Assembly (NCBI GenBank): GCA_910578785.1
Contig: CAJTSJ010000012.1
Span: 1 to 64,000, forward strand
Length of the DNA stretch: 64,000 nucleotides
Direction: 5' to 3'
Source: an uncultured Muribaculum sp.
Lineage (GTDB): Bacteria; Bacteroidota; Bacteroidia; Bacteroidales; Muribaculaceae
Program-made: the position numbers and the translations under genes
The notes under the pieces: model-generated
The model's input: only the letters and a program-made list of their open reading frames with translations
Databases searched by the model: none
What the model was told of the DNA's origin: nothing
Shown here: piece by piece, positions 25,752 through 33,841 of the stretch
Layout of the letters: the number at the start of each line of letters is the position of its first letter
Numbering within the stretch: position 1 is the stretch's first letter

Positions 25752-27350
25752 CTACTTCTTAACTAATTCCATCTTGTCGACCTCAGGCATAACCGCTCCG
25801 TCGTTGTACAGTCTTACGGCATTGTCCCCGGGCAAAAGGTCGGCATCAACCGACACCGTCGATAGGCCCGATCCGGAATCCGGAACCTTAACAAGCGTTC
25901 CGGGACCTCCGTTGACGCTGACATACATCTCCCTGTCGCCGTCTGACATGACGGCAAACTGCAATTCATATCCACCGCCGTATTCCGACCTGACATGACG
26001 CCATACTATGTCATTATCAGGACGATATCCAAGATTGGCGGCTTTTACGCCTCCACTGCACAACGAGTCCGGCATGTATGCAGCCGTACCGACCGCCACA
26101 GGGTTGTATAGTTCCTGATATGCCGTCATATAAGCCGTCTCGGCTTCATAGACAGAACGTTCCTTGCGAATGTCGCCCACGGCCCGGTATATCCTTACAC
26201 CATGGGCGGGCACCTCTACCGAAAACTCATCCTCGAAACTTCCAAGATCCTTATGTTCAAAAAGGTCACGCATCCTGACTTTACCGTCAAGGTCAATGTC
26301 CGAGAATCTCAAGGTGACAGTATCCGGCGAATCTGACGGATTGTACAGCGCGACGGCACGCGAAGCGCCGTATAGTTCGTCCACGTCCTTCACCAGCACA
26401 TAAGTTTCGCCATCGTGCGAAGCCACATAAGCCTGCAGCCCGAGCGGATCCTGATTAAGGGCTATCAGTTCTGTATTTTTCAGAAGTCTGAGAGTCTCCG
26501 GGCGCAACTGCGTCATGTCGCAGCCTATGAGCAAGGGCGACGACATGATGCACCACATTCCGAAATGCGTCCTGTCCTCTTCGTCGGTCAGAGTGCGTCC
26601 CACCTCAAGCATGTCCATGTCGTTATGTCCACGCTCGGCATAAGCCGACAGGTAAAGATTCTGCCTTATTATATTCTCTATAGACCTCCAGGAACAATTG
26701 ATGTCGGTCGACATGCGCCACGAATCGGCCACCTCGTCAACCCACGTACCGGGATAGTCCCAACGGCACACATTGAGCAAAAGGCCGCCGCGTCCGGTGG
26801 CATCCATGGCCTCGCGGATAATACGATAACGCTCTTCCGGATCAAACGAGAGGTGGTCCTTGTTCTGACGGGCCGTACCTCCGCAATAATCGACCTTGAT
26901 AAAATCGAATCCCAAATCACCGAAAAACATCCGGCAGTCCTGAATCTCATGTCCGTACAGACCGACATTGCGGGCAATCGTGTCATTGTCCCAGTTGAAT
27001 CCGCACGTACTTACGCCCGCGTCACTGTAGATGCCGGCGCGAAGGCCCAGTGAATGTATATGGTCAACCACCGGCTTAAGGCCTCCCGGAAAGCGTGTCG
27101 GATGTATCAGAAGCTCTCCTGTGGCCGTGTCGCGACCGCCGAAATACCCGTCATCGATGTTTATAAACCTATATCCTACCGAATCAAGCCCGTGGCGCAC
27201 CATCGCGTCGGCCTGACCCATTATCAGCGAATCGCTTATGTTGACCCTATAAGTGTTCCATGAGCTCCAGCCCATGACCGGAACATCCTTGGCGGCAACC
27301 ATCAGGCCCGACATGACAAGTCCCGACAAAATACACCGTATCATATTCAT
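25752..27350 (-). CDS. GH27 alpha-galactosidase with C-terminal carbohydrate-binding domain
   Basis: Secreted glycoside hydrolase cleaving alpha-linked galactose. The GH27 signature MGWSSWNTY and NIDDGYF are near the N-terminus; the nucleophile is Asp154 in IKVDYCGG and the acid/base Asp216 in RMSTDI. The (beta/alpha)8 barrel and the beta-sandwich run to about residue 390; the final ~140 residues (from YEAETAYM) resemble a CBM35/CBM6-type module. A hydrophobic signal precedes the mature VPVMGW. Start is the ATG at 27350; a TTG nine bases upstream is less likely. It has its own promoter and is not part of a SusCD locus here. Confidence 0.92.
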   Translation of the reverse strand: MNMIRCILSGLVMSGLMVAAKDVPVMGWSSWNTYRVNISDSLIMGQADAMVRHGLDSVGYRFINIDDGYFGGRDTATGELLIHPTRFPGGLKPVVDHIHSLGLRAGIYSDAGVSTCGFNWDNDTIARNVGLYGHEIQDCRMFFGDLGFDFIKVDYCGGTARQNKDHLSFDPEERYRIIREAMDATGRGGLLLNVCRWDYPGTWVDEVADSWRMSTDINCSWRSIENIIRQNLYLSAYAERGHNDMDMLEVGRTLTDEEDRTHFGMWCIMSSPLLIGCDMTQLRPETLRLLKNTELIALNQDPLGLQAYVASHDGETYVLVKDVDELYGASRAVALYNPSDSPDTVTLRFSDIDLDGKVRMRDLFEHKDLGSFEDEFSVEVPAHGVRIYRAVGDIRKERSVYEAETAYMTAYQELYNPVAVGTAAYMPDSLCSGGVKAANLGYRPDNDIVWRHVRSEYGGGYELQFAVMSDGDREMYVSVNGGPGTLVKVPDSGSGLSTVSVDADLLPGDNAVRLYNDGAVMPEVDKMELVKK

Positions 27351-27398
27351 GGCATCCAATATTATTGTTAATTACTATTCAGAGATATGCCTGCTTCA

Positions 27399-27406
27399 CA
27401 AAGATA
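27399..27406 (-). promoter_or_regulatory. Promoter -7 element for GH27 gene
   Basis: Minus-strand TATCTTTG, exact consensus, 49 bp before the ATG. A TTTG lies upstream but at only 15 bp spacing, so the -33 is uncertain. Confidence 0.6.
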
Positions 27407-27564
27407 GTAATTATATCCGAACAAACGCATTAACCACCGGGCAACAATCCCTGATTGCAGGCCGGCAGACTGCATCCCGCCAGGCCTCCCGACAAGAAAG
27501 CATAATAATTTTTCATATAATTCAAATTCTTATTGAACAATTAGAGCAATTATTTGCTTTTAAG

Positions 27565-27596
27565 TTTGACAATATCATAGAATATCGTTAAATTTG
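27565..27596 (+). promoter_or_regulatory. Promoter for leuACDB
   Basis: TTTG (27565-27568), 20-bp spacer, TAAATTTG (27589-27596): one of the best consensus matches in the window. The start site is about 27602, giving a leader of roughly 50 nt before leuA. Confidence 0.85.
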
Positions 27597-27655
27597 CAAA
27601 ATCACATAAATTCAGAATAAATAAGTTACGTATAATCTACAATTTTGACAATCTT

Positions 27656-29152
27656 ATGAGCGACAGATTATTCATATTTGACACTACTCTCCGCGATGGT
27701 GAACAGGTGCCGGGATGCCAATTGAACACGGTTGAAAAAATCGAAGTGGCCAAAGCGCTTGAAGAGCTGGGGGTGGATGTCATCGAGGCGGGTTTTCCGG
27801 TGTCAAGCCCCGGCGACTTCAATTCGGTAGTCGAGATATCCAAAGCCGTCACATGGCCCACGATATGCGCTCTGACCCGCGCGGTGGAAAACGACATACG
27901 CGTCGCGGCCGACTCTCTTACATACGCAAAGCGCAAACGCATACATACCGGCATTGGCACTTCGGACTACCACATCAGATATAAATTCAATTCTACGCGC
28001 GAAGACATTCTTGAACGGGCCATAGCCTGCGTCAAGTACGCTAAACGCTTCGTAGATGATGTACAGTTCTATGCCGAAGATGCCGGACGCACCGACAACG
28101 AGTATCTCGCCCGCGTGGTGGAGGCCGTCATCAAGGCCGGAGCCACGGTAGTAAACATTCCGGACACTACCGGATACTGCCTGCCCGAACAGTTCGGACA
28201 GAAAATCAAATATCTGATGGAGCATGTGGACGGCATACACAAAGTGACCATAGCCACACACTGCCACAACGATCTGGGCATGGCCACGGCAAACACCATA
28301 GCCGGAGTGCTCAACGGCGCGAGACAGGCGGAAGTGACCATCAACGGAATCGGTGAGCGAGCCGGCAACACATCGCTTGAAGAAGTTGCCATGATCCTGC
28401 GTTCGCACAAGGAGCTCAATATCGAGACCAACATCAACACTCCCCGGATTTCAGGCATAAGCCGGATGGTGTCAAATCTGATGAACATGCCCGTACAGCC
28501 CAACAAGGCTATTGTCGGGCGCAACGCCTTTGCACACAGTTCAGGAATACACCAGGACGGAGTGCTCAAGAACCGCGAAAGCTACGAAATAATCGACCCC
28601 AAGGATGTGGGTGTCGACGAAAACTCGATAGTGCTGACCGCACGCTCAGGACGCGCCGCGCTCAAACACCGTCTGCACGTGCTCGGCATAGACCTTGAAA
28701 AAGACGCTCTCGACAAAGCCTACGATGCGTTTCTTAAACTTGCCGACAGGAAAAAGGAAATCAACGACGACGACGTATTGCTTCTCGCCGGTGAACACCA
28801 CAAGGCAAAGCATCGCCTGAAACTCGACTTCCTGCAGGTGACATCCGGAGTCGGGGTGAAGGCTGTGGCCTCAATAGGGCTTGACATTGCCGGAGAGAAG
28901 TTCGAGGCCTGCGCCTCAGGCAACGGCCCGGTGGATGCCGCCATCCAGGCCATCAGGCACATCATCAGACGCAAAATGCACGTAAAAGAGTTCCTCATCC
29001 AGGCCATCAACCACGGCAGCAACGATGTCGGAAAGGTACATATAACCGTCGAACACGAAGGAGTCAACTACTACGGATTTTCGGCCAACACCGACATCAT
29101 CGCCGCCAGTGCCGAAGCTTTCATCGACGCTATTAACAAATTTGTCAGATAG
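27656..29152 (+). CDS. leuA: 2-isopropylmalate synthase
   Basis: Condenses acetyl-CoA with 2-oxoisovalerate, the first step committed to leucine. The DRE-TIM catalytic motif is FDTTLRDGEQ (Asp9-Gln17), with metal-binding HCHNDLGMA. A subdomain linker leads into the C-terminal LeuA dimerisation/allosteric domain (about 380-498), so leucine feedback inhibition is expected. Length 498 is full. It is related to citramalate and homocitrate synthases, but the leuCDB neighbours support isopropylmalate synthase. First gene of leuACDB, 9 bp before leuC. Confidence 0.93.
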   Translation: MSDRLFIFDTTLRDGEQVPGCQLNTVEKIEVAKALEELGVDVIEAGFPVSSPGDFNSVVEISKAVTWPTICALTRAVENDIRVAADSLTYAKRKRIHTGIGTSDYHIRYKFNSTREDILERAIACVKYAKRFVDDVQFYAEDAGRTDNEYLARVVEAVIKAGATVVNIPDTTGYCLPEQFGQKIKYLMEHVDGIHKVTIATHCHNDLGMATANTIAGVLNGARQAEVTINGIGERAGNTSLEEVAMILRSHKELNIETNINTPRISGISRMVSNLMNMPVQPNKAIVGRNAFAHSSGIHQDGVLKNRESYEIIDPKDVGVDENSIVLTARSGRAALKHRLHVLGIDLEKDALDKAYDAFLKLADRKKEINDDDVLLLAGEHHKAKHRLKLDFLQVTSGVGVKAVASIGLDIAGEKFEACASGNGPVDAAIQAIRHIIRRKMHVKEFLIQAINHGSNDVGKVHITVEHEGVNYYGFSANTDIIAASAEAFIDAINKFVR

Positions 29153-29161
29153 ACCCAAATC

Positions 29162-30568
29162 ATGCCAAGCACTTTATTCGACAAAATATGGGACTCCCAC
29201 GCCGTCAGCGTAATGGACGGAGGACCCACGCAATTATATATCGACCGCCACTACTGCCATGAGGTGACCAGTCCGCAGGCTTTCGACGGTCTGCGCAAAA
29301 GAGGGATTGGAGTGTTCCGTCCGGAAAGGACTTTCTGCTCTCCCGACCACAACATACCCACACATGACCAGGACAGACCGATAGCCGACCCGGTGTCGCA
29401 CCATCAGGTGGCAACGCTCGTAAACAATGCCAGAGATTTCGGACTGACATTGTTCGGCATGTGCCACGAAAAGAACGGCATAATCCACGTAATCGGACCT
29501 GAAAACGGACTTACCCTGCCGGGGTTTACCATCGTATGCGGCGACAGCCACACGTCGACCCACGGAGCATTCGGCGCCGTGGCGTTCGGCATCGGAACCT
29601 CGGAAGTCGAGATGGTGCTTGCGAGCCAGTGCATACTTCAGCCCAAACCGAAGACCATGCGCATAAATATCAACGGCAGGCTCGGCGACGGAGTGACAGC
29701 CAAGGACGTGGCTCTATACATCATAGCCAAAATGACCACAGGCGGAGCGACAGGCTATTTTGTCGAATATGCCGGCGAAGTGGTCCGCAACATGTCGATG
29801 GAGGAGCGCATGACCCTTTGCAACCTTTCAATTGAGATGGGCGCGCGAGGAGGCATGGTAGCCCCCGACCAGACCACTTTCGACTATATCAAAGGACGCG
29901 AATATGCCCCGAATGGCGAAGACTGGGATAAGGCCCTCGCCTATTGGAAGACCTTGAGAACCGACGACGATGCCGTATTTGACAAGGAGGTGAATTTCGA
30001 CGGCTCGGACATCCAGCCGAGAATAACGTTCGGCACTAATCCCGGCATGGGCATAGCCATAAACGAAGCCATCCCGTCGGCTCCGACAGACGACGACACC
30101 GGCCGTGCATCATATGCCAAGTCTCTTCAATATATGGGATTCAGCGAAGGCCAACGACTTGAGGGACATCCGGTAGACTACGTATTTCTGGGCAGCTGCA
30201 CCAATGGACGCCTTGAGGATTTCCGTGCATTCGCCTCGATGGTCAAAGGCCGTAAAAAAGCTCCGGGAGTCACAGCATGGCTTGTTCCCGGTTCGTGGGC
30301 CGTCGACCGCCAGATTCGAGAAGAGGGCCTGGACCGCATATTGGAAGAAGCCGGATTCACCCTGCGCCAACCGGGATGCTCGGCATGCCTGGCCATGAAC
30401 GACGACAAAGTACCGACCGCCAAACTGTGCATCTCGACATCCAACCGCAACTTTGAAGGCCGGCAAGGTCCGGGCGCGAGAACCATACTGGCAGGCCCGC
30501 TCGTAGCGGCGGCATCGGCCATAACCGGAGTCATCACCGATCCTCGAACTTTAAACGAAACCCGATGA
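29162..30568 (+). CDS. leuC: 3-isopropylmalate dehydratase, large subunit
   Basis: Aconitase-family half carrying the [4Fe-4S] cluster that isomerises 2- to 3-isopropylmalate. Cluster ligands are Cys346 in FLGSCTNGR and Cys406 and Cys409 in GCSACLAMN; VCGDSHTSTHGAFG is the upstream active-site segment. Length 468 is standard. Its TGA overlaps the leuD ATG by four bases (ATGA), consistent with coupled synthesis of the two subunits of one heterodimer. Confidence 0.97.
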   Translation: MPSTLFDKIWDSHAVSVMDGGPTQLYIDRHYCHEVTSPQAFDGLRKRGIGVFRPERTFCSPDHNIPTHDQDRPIADPVSHHQVATLVNNARDFGLTLFGMCHEKNGIIHVIGPENGLTLPGFTIVCGDSHTSTHGAFGAVAFGIGTSEVEMVLASQCILQPKPKTMRININGRLGDGVTAKDVALYIIAKMTTGGATGYFVEYAGEVVRNMSMEERMTLCNLSIEMGARGGMVAPDQTTFDYIKGREYAPNGEDWDKALAYWKTLRTDDDAVFDKEVNFDGSDIQPRITFGTNPGMGIAINEAIPSAPTDDDTGRASYAKSLQYMGFSEGQRLEGHPVDYVFLGSCTNGRLEDFRAFASMVKGRKKAPGVTAWLVPGSWAVDRQIREEGLDRILEEAGFTLRQPGCSACLAMNDDKVPTAKLCISTSNRNFEGRQGPGARTILAGPLVAAASAITGVITDPRTLNETR

Positions 30569-31167
30569 AAGAGAAATTTTCAATTATAACCTCGACCTGC
30601 GTTCCCCTGCCGGTGGAGAATGTGGATACCGACCAGATAATTCCGGCGCGCTTCCTTAAAGCCACCTCAAGAGACGGATTTGGCGAAAACCTGTTCCGCG
30701 ACTGGCGTTACGACAGCGAAGGCAATCCGAAAAAGGAATTCGTACTAAACAATCCCAGATATTCCGGATGCATACTTGTTGCCGGTAAAAACTTCGGATG
30801 CGGTTCGAGCAGAGAGCACGCGGCATGGGCCATCGCCGACTACGGTTTCAGAGTGGTCGTGTCAAGCTTTTTTGCCGATATCCACAAAAACAACGAGCTA
30901 AACAATTTCGTTTTACCCGTAGTGGTCAGCGAATCGTTTCTCGCAGAGCTTTTCGCCAGCATCGAAGCAGACCCCGCCACCAAGGTCGAAGTTAACCTGA
31001 CGGAGCAGACCATAACCAATCTGGCCACGGAGAGGCGCGAAAACTTCGACATCGACCCTTATAAAAAGCAATGCCTGGAGAAGGGTCTTGACGACATCGA
31101 GCTAATGCTGGCCCGTAAAGCCGACATCGAGGCATTTGAGACCAAACGCGCTTATCCGCAACTATAA
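30565..31167 (+). CDS. leuD: 3-isopropylmalate dehydratase, small subunit
   Basis: Swivel-domain partner of LeuC. Family motifs VDTDQIIPARFLK and GKNFGCGSSREHA are present, with length 200 as usual for the bacterial form. It overlaps leuC by four bases and lies 31 bp before the leuB ATG. Confidence 0.96.
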   Translation: MKEKFSIITSTCVPLPVENVDTDQIIPARFLKATSRDGFGENLFRDWRYDSEGNPKKEFVLNNPRYSGCILVAGKNFGCGSSREHAAWAIADYGFRVVVSSFFADIHKNNELNNFVLPVVVSESFLAELFASIEADPATKVEVNLTEQTITNLATERRENFDIDPYKKQCLEKGLDDIELMLARKADIEAFETKRAYPQL

Positions 31168-31198
31168 AGTCATAACGAACAACATATCAACAACCACT

Positions 31199-32257
31199 AT
31201 GGATTTAAAGATAGCAGTATTGCCCGGCGACGGAATCGGACCGGAAATTTCGACCCACGGAGTCAATGCAATCCAGGCCGTATGCGACAAATTCGGACAT
31301 AATGTGACGTTCTCTTACGGTATAGTCGGAGCCGCGGCCATAGAAGCCGTAGGAGACCCGTTCCCGGAACGCACTTTCAAATTGTGCCAGGACAGTGACG
31401 CCGTTCTGTTTTCGGCAGTCGGAGACCCCAAATACGACAACAATCCATCGGCAAAGGTGCGTCCCGAACAGGGACTGCTCGCCATGCGCAAAAAGCTTGG
31501 CCTGTTTGCCAACATACGTCCGGTGGAGACATTCAAATGCCTTCTGCATAAATCACCCCTGAAACCTGAGATTGTCAACGGAGCCGACTTCCTGTGCATA
31601 CGCGAACTGACCGGAGGCATGTATTTCGGCAAGAAGCACGAGAGCGACACCGAAGCATACGACACCAACTCATACACCCGACATGAGATTGAGCGCATAC
31701 TGAAAGTAGCGTTCGAGTATGCCACCCGGCGCAGACGCCACCTGACTGTGGTTGACAAGGCCAATGTGCTTGCATCATCGCGTCTATGGCGAAAAATAGC
31801 ACAGGAGATGGCGGCCGAATACCCCGAAGTGACAACCGACTTCATGTATGTCGACAACGCCGCAATGCGCCTGATTCAGGATCCGAGATTTTTCGACGTG
31901 ATAGTCACCGAAAACACATTCGGCGACATACTCACCGACGAAGGGTCGGTAATATCAGGCTCAATGGGACTTCTGCCGTCGGCATCAACCGGAACAGGTA
32001 CTCCCGTGTTCGAGCCAATCCACGGCTCATGGCCGGAGGCCAAAGGCAAAAATATCGCCAACCCGATAGCGCAGATACTGTCGGCCGCCATGTTGCTCGA
32101 ATATTTTAATCTCATGGAAGAGGGAGCGCTCATAAGAAAAGCCGTCAAGGCATCGCTCGATGAAAAATTCTCCACACCCGACATCACCGGCGAAAAACAT
32201 GGTCACGGCACGTCGGCCGTAGGTCAATGGATTGTGGAATACATCCAGAGACACTAA
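31199..32257 (+). CDS. leuB: 3-isopropylmalate dehydrogenase
   Basis: NAD-dependent oxidative decarboxylation to 4-methyl-2-oxopentanoate. The start is the ATG at 31199, opening MDLKIAVLPGDGIGPEI; a longer frame from 31136 runs inside leuD and is rejected. Substrate and metal motifs: RPEQGLLAMRKKLGLFANIRPV, RELTGGMYFG, DNAAMRLI and the NAD-region HGSWPEAKGKNIANPIA. Length 352. Last gene of the operon, followed by a clear terminator. No citramalate synthase or ilv genes are interleaved. Confidence 0.97.
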   Translation: MDLKIAVLPGDGIGPEISTHGVNAIQAVCDKFGHNVTFSYGIVGAAAIEAVGDPFPERTFKLCQDSDAVLFSAVGDPKYDNNPSAKVRPEQGLLAMRKKLGLFANIRPVETFKCLLHKSPLKPEIVNGADFLCIRELTGGMYFGKKHESDTEAYDTNSYTRHEIERILKVAFEYATRRRRHLTVVDKANVLASSRLWRKIAQEMAAEYPEVTTDFMYVDNAAMRLIQDPRFFDVIVTENTFGDILTDEGSVISGSMGLLPSASTGTGTPVFEPIHGSWPEAKGKNIANPIAQILSAAMLLEYFNLMEEGALIRKAVKASLDEKFSTPDITGEKHGHGTSAVGQWIVEYIQRH

Positions 32258-32290
32258 CTGAATTTTACTTCTACTTTACTTATATTTTTA

Positions 32291-32330
32291 GTGTGCCGCG
32301 ACCTGAGACAGTCCGCGGCACACTCTTTTT
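32291..32330 (+). terminator. Terminator of leuACDB
   Basis: A 10-bp GC-rich stem (32291-32300 with 32314-32323) is followed by TCTTTTTC, 34 bp after the leuB stop. Confidence 0.88.
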
Positions 32331-32428
32331 CATACCGAAAATGTATCTAAGGCAATACGAACATTAACGCCGGGACCAACGTTAAAATAATATGAAAAAA
32401 ACTTAATACACCCACGATGTAGACTACG

Positions 32429-33841
32429 ATGTTAGGACAACGCATTCAGGAATTAATCAAGGAAGCAAAAATAATCAGGAATGACATCTCGAAATGGAGA
32501 CGTCGAAACATTCCCGACACCACATTCATATTTATTCTATCATTCATAATCGGTATATTGTCGGGACTGGGGGCCTCGTGTCTCCGTGGTCTTATCGTGC
32601 TTGTCACCAAACTGCTGACAAGCAGCCTGGAAGCTTCACACATAGGCTACATACTGCTCATACTGCCGCTCATCGGCATCCTGCTGTCATCAGTCTATTC
32701 GAGATATATCGCAAAAGACGACATGTCGCACGGCACCGAAAAAATCATCAGGCTAATCAAAAAGCGTGATTTCAGACTAAAGCGCAATCTGACCTACTCG
32801 CCGATTATCGGATGCTCGCTGACCCTCGGATTCGGAGGCTCGGCCGGAGCGGAAGGCCCTATCGCCTATTCAGGCGCGGCCATCGGGAGCAACATCGGGC
32901 AGGCGTTCGGAGTGTCGCCCCGGTTAATGATGATACTGATAGGATGTGGCGCGGCCGGCGCTATCTCCGGCATCTACAAAGCCCCCATCGGAGGCATGCT
33001 GTATGCGCTGGAGGTACTTAAGGTCGAGATGTCGACGGTGTCGGTTGTGGCCATGATGATGACATGTCTGATATCGGCCATGGTGTCCTACTCTCTCTCA
33101 GGATTTAATGTCGATGTGCAGTTTGATCAGCTCCGTGCATTTGAACCGTCAGTGATTCCGCTGGTGTTGCTTATGGGCGTGTTCTGCGGTCTGTATTCAT
33201 TCTACTATTTCGGAATAATGCGATATATTGACGGAAAACTCCGCGCCATCAAGAACCATTGGGCTAAAAACATCATAGCAGGAACAGCCCTGTCGGCATT
33301 CATTTTCCTGTTTCCGGCACTTTACGGCGAAGGGTTCGGCAGCATGACCAAAGTGCTTGCCGACAATGTATCGTCAATCACCTACTGCAGTCTGTACTAC
33401 CACTACCACGGCGACACCATTACTTTGCTTCTTGTGCTGACCGGAATGATACTCGTTAAGGCTGTATGCGCCGGACTCACCAACAGCGGAGGCGGCGTTA
33501 GCGGCGACTTCACCCCTACTCTGTTTGCCGGATGCATGGCCGGACTGCTGTTCGCCATGTTCTCCAACTATGTGTTCGGCACACATCTTGACGCCGCCAA
33601 CTTTGCCCTGATGGGGATGGCAGGCGTGATGGCAGGTGTAATACGGGCACCGCTGATGGCAATATTCCTAACAACCGAACTTACAGGCAACTTAGGCCTG
33701 CTCGTACCGATCACGATTACCGCATCTCTGTCGTTCTGCATCGTAAAGATATGCATGAAAGCTCCCTTCTTCCAATCGGCATACGTATCGGCGCATCTCG
33801 ACGAACCCCTGTCAGCCGACAGCAATCAGTCTTCCGAATAG
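32429..33841 (+). CDS. CLC-family chloride channel/transporter, no CBS domains
   Basis: Inner-membrane CLC protein, 470 residues, with the two-fold repeated helix pattern. The anion-path motifs are SHG (in place of the GSGIP motif), GSAGAEGP with the external gate Glu142, and GGGVSGDFTP. The position of the internal proton glutamate of E. coli ClC-ec1 (Glu203) is Val196 here (LEVL after the APIGG motif); CLC channels also have valine there. It ends at about residue 470 without CBS domains. Its 3' end overlaps the convergent CLC gene by 16 bp. Whether it is a channel or an exchanger is undecided. Confidence 0.9.
   Translation: MLGQRIQELIKEAKIIRNDISKWRRRNIPDTTFIFILSFIIGILSGLGASCLRGLIVLVTKLLTSSLEASHIGYILLILPLIGILLSSVYSRYIAKDDMSHGTEKIIRLIKKRDFRLKRNLTYSPIIGCSLTLGFGGSAGAEGPIAYSGAAIGSNIGQAFGVSPRLMMILIGCGAAGAISGIYKAPIGGMLYALEVLKVEMSTVSVVAMMMTCLISAMVSYSLSGFNVDVQFDQLRAFEPSVIPLVLLMGVFCGLYSFYYFGIMRYIDGKLRAIKNHWAKNIIAGTALSAFIFLFPALYGEGFGSMTKVLADNVSSITYCSLYYHYHGDTITLLLVLTGMILVKAVCAGLTNSGGGVSGDFTPTLFAGCMAGLLFAMFSNYVFGTHLDAANFALMGMAGVMAGVIRAPLMAIFLTTELTGNLGLLVPITITASLSFCIVKICMKAPFFQSAYVSAHLDEPLSADSNQSSE

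Larger units (their letters stand above)
27351..27655. other. 305-bp divergent regulatory gap between GH27 and leuA
   Basis: No gene is visible. It holds the GH27 promoter (27399-27406, minus) and the leu promoter (27565-27596, plus). Between them is a GC-rich patch at 27444-27487 with nested dyads: CAATC/GATTG around a CCT loop, and an arm AGGCC-GGC (27459-27466) pairing with 27479-27487 with one bulge. This could be an operator or the remnant of a hairpin; its role is unknown. The 50-nt leu leader has no run of leucine codons. Confidence 0.5.
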
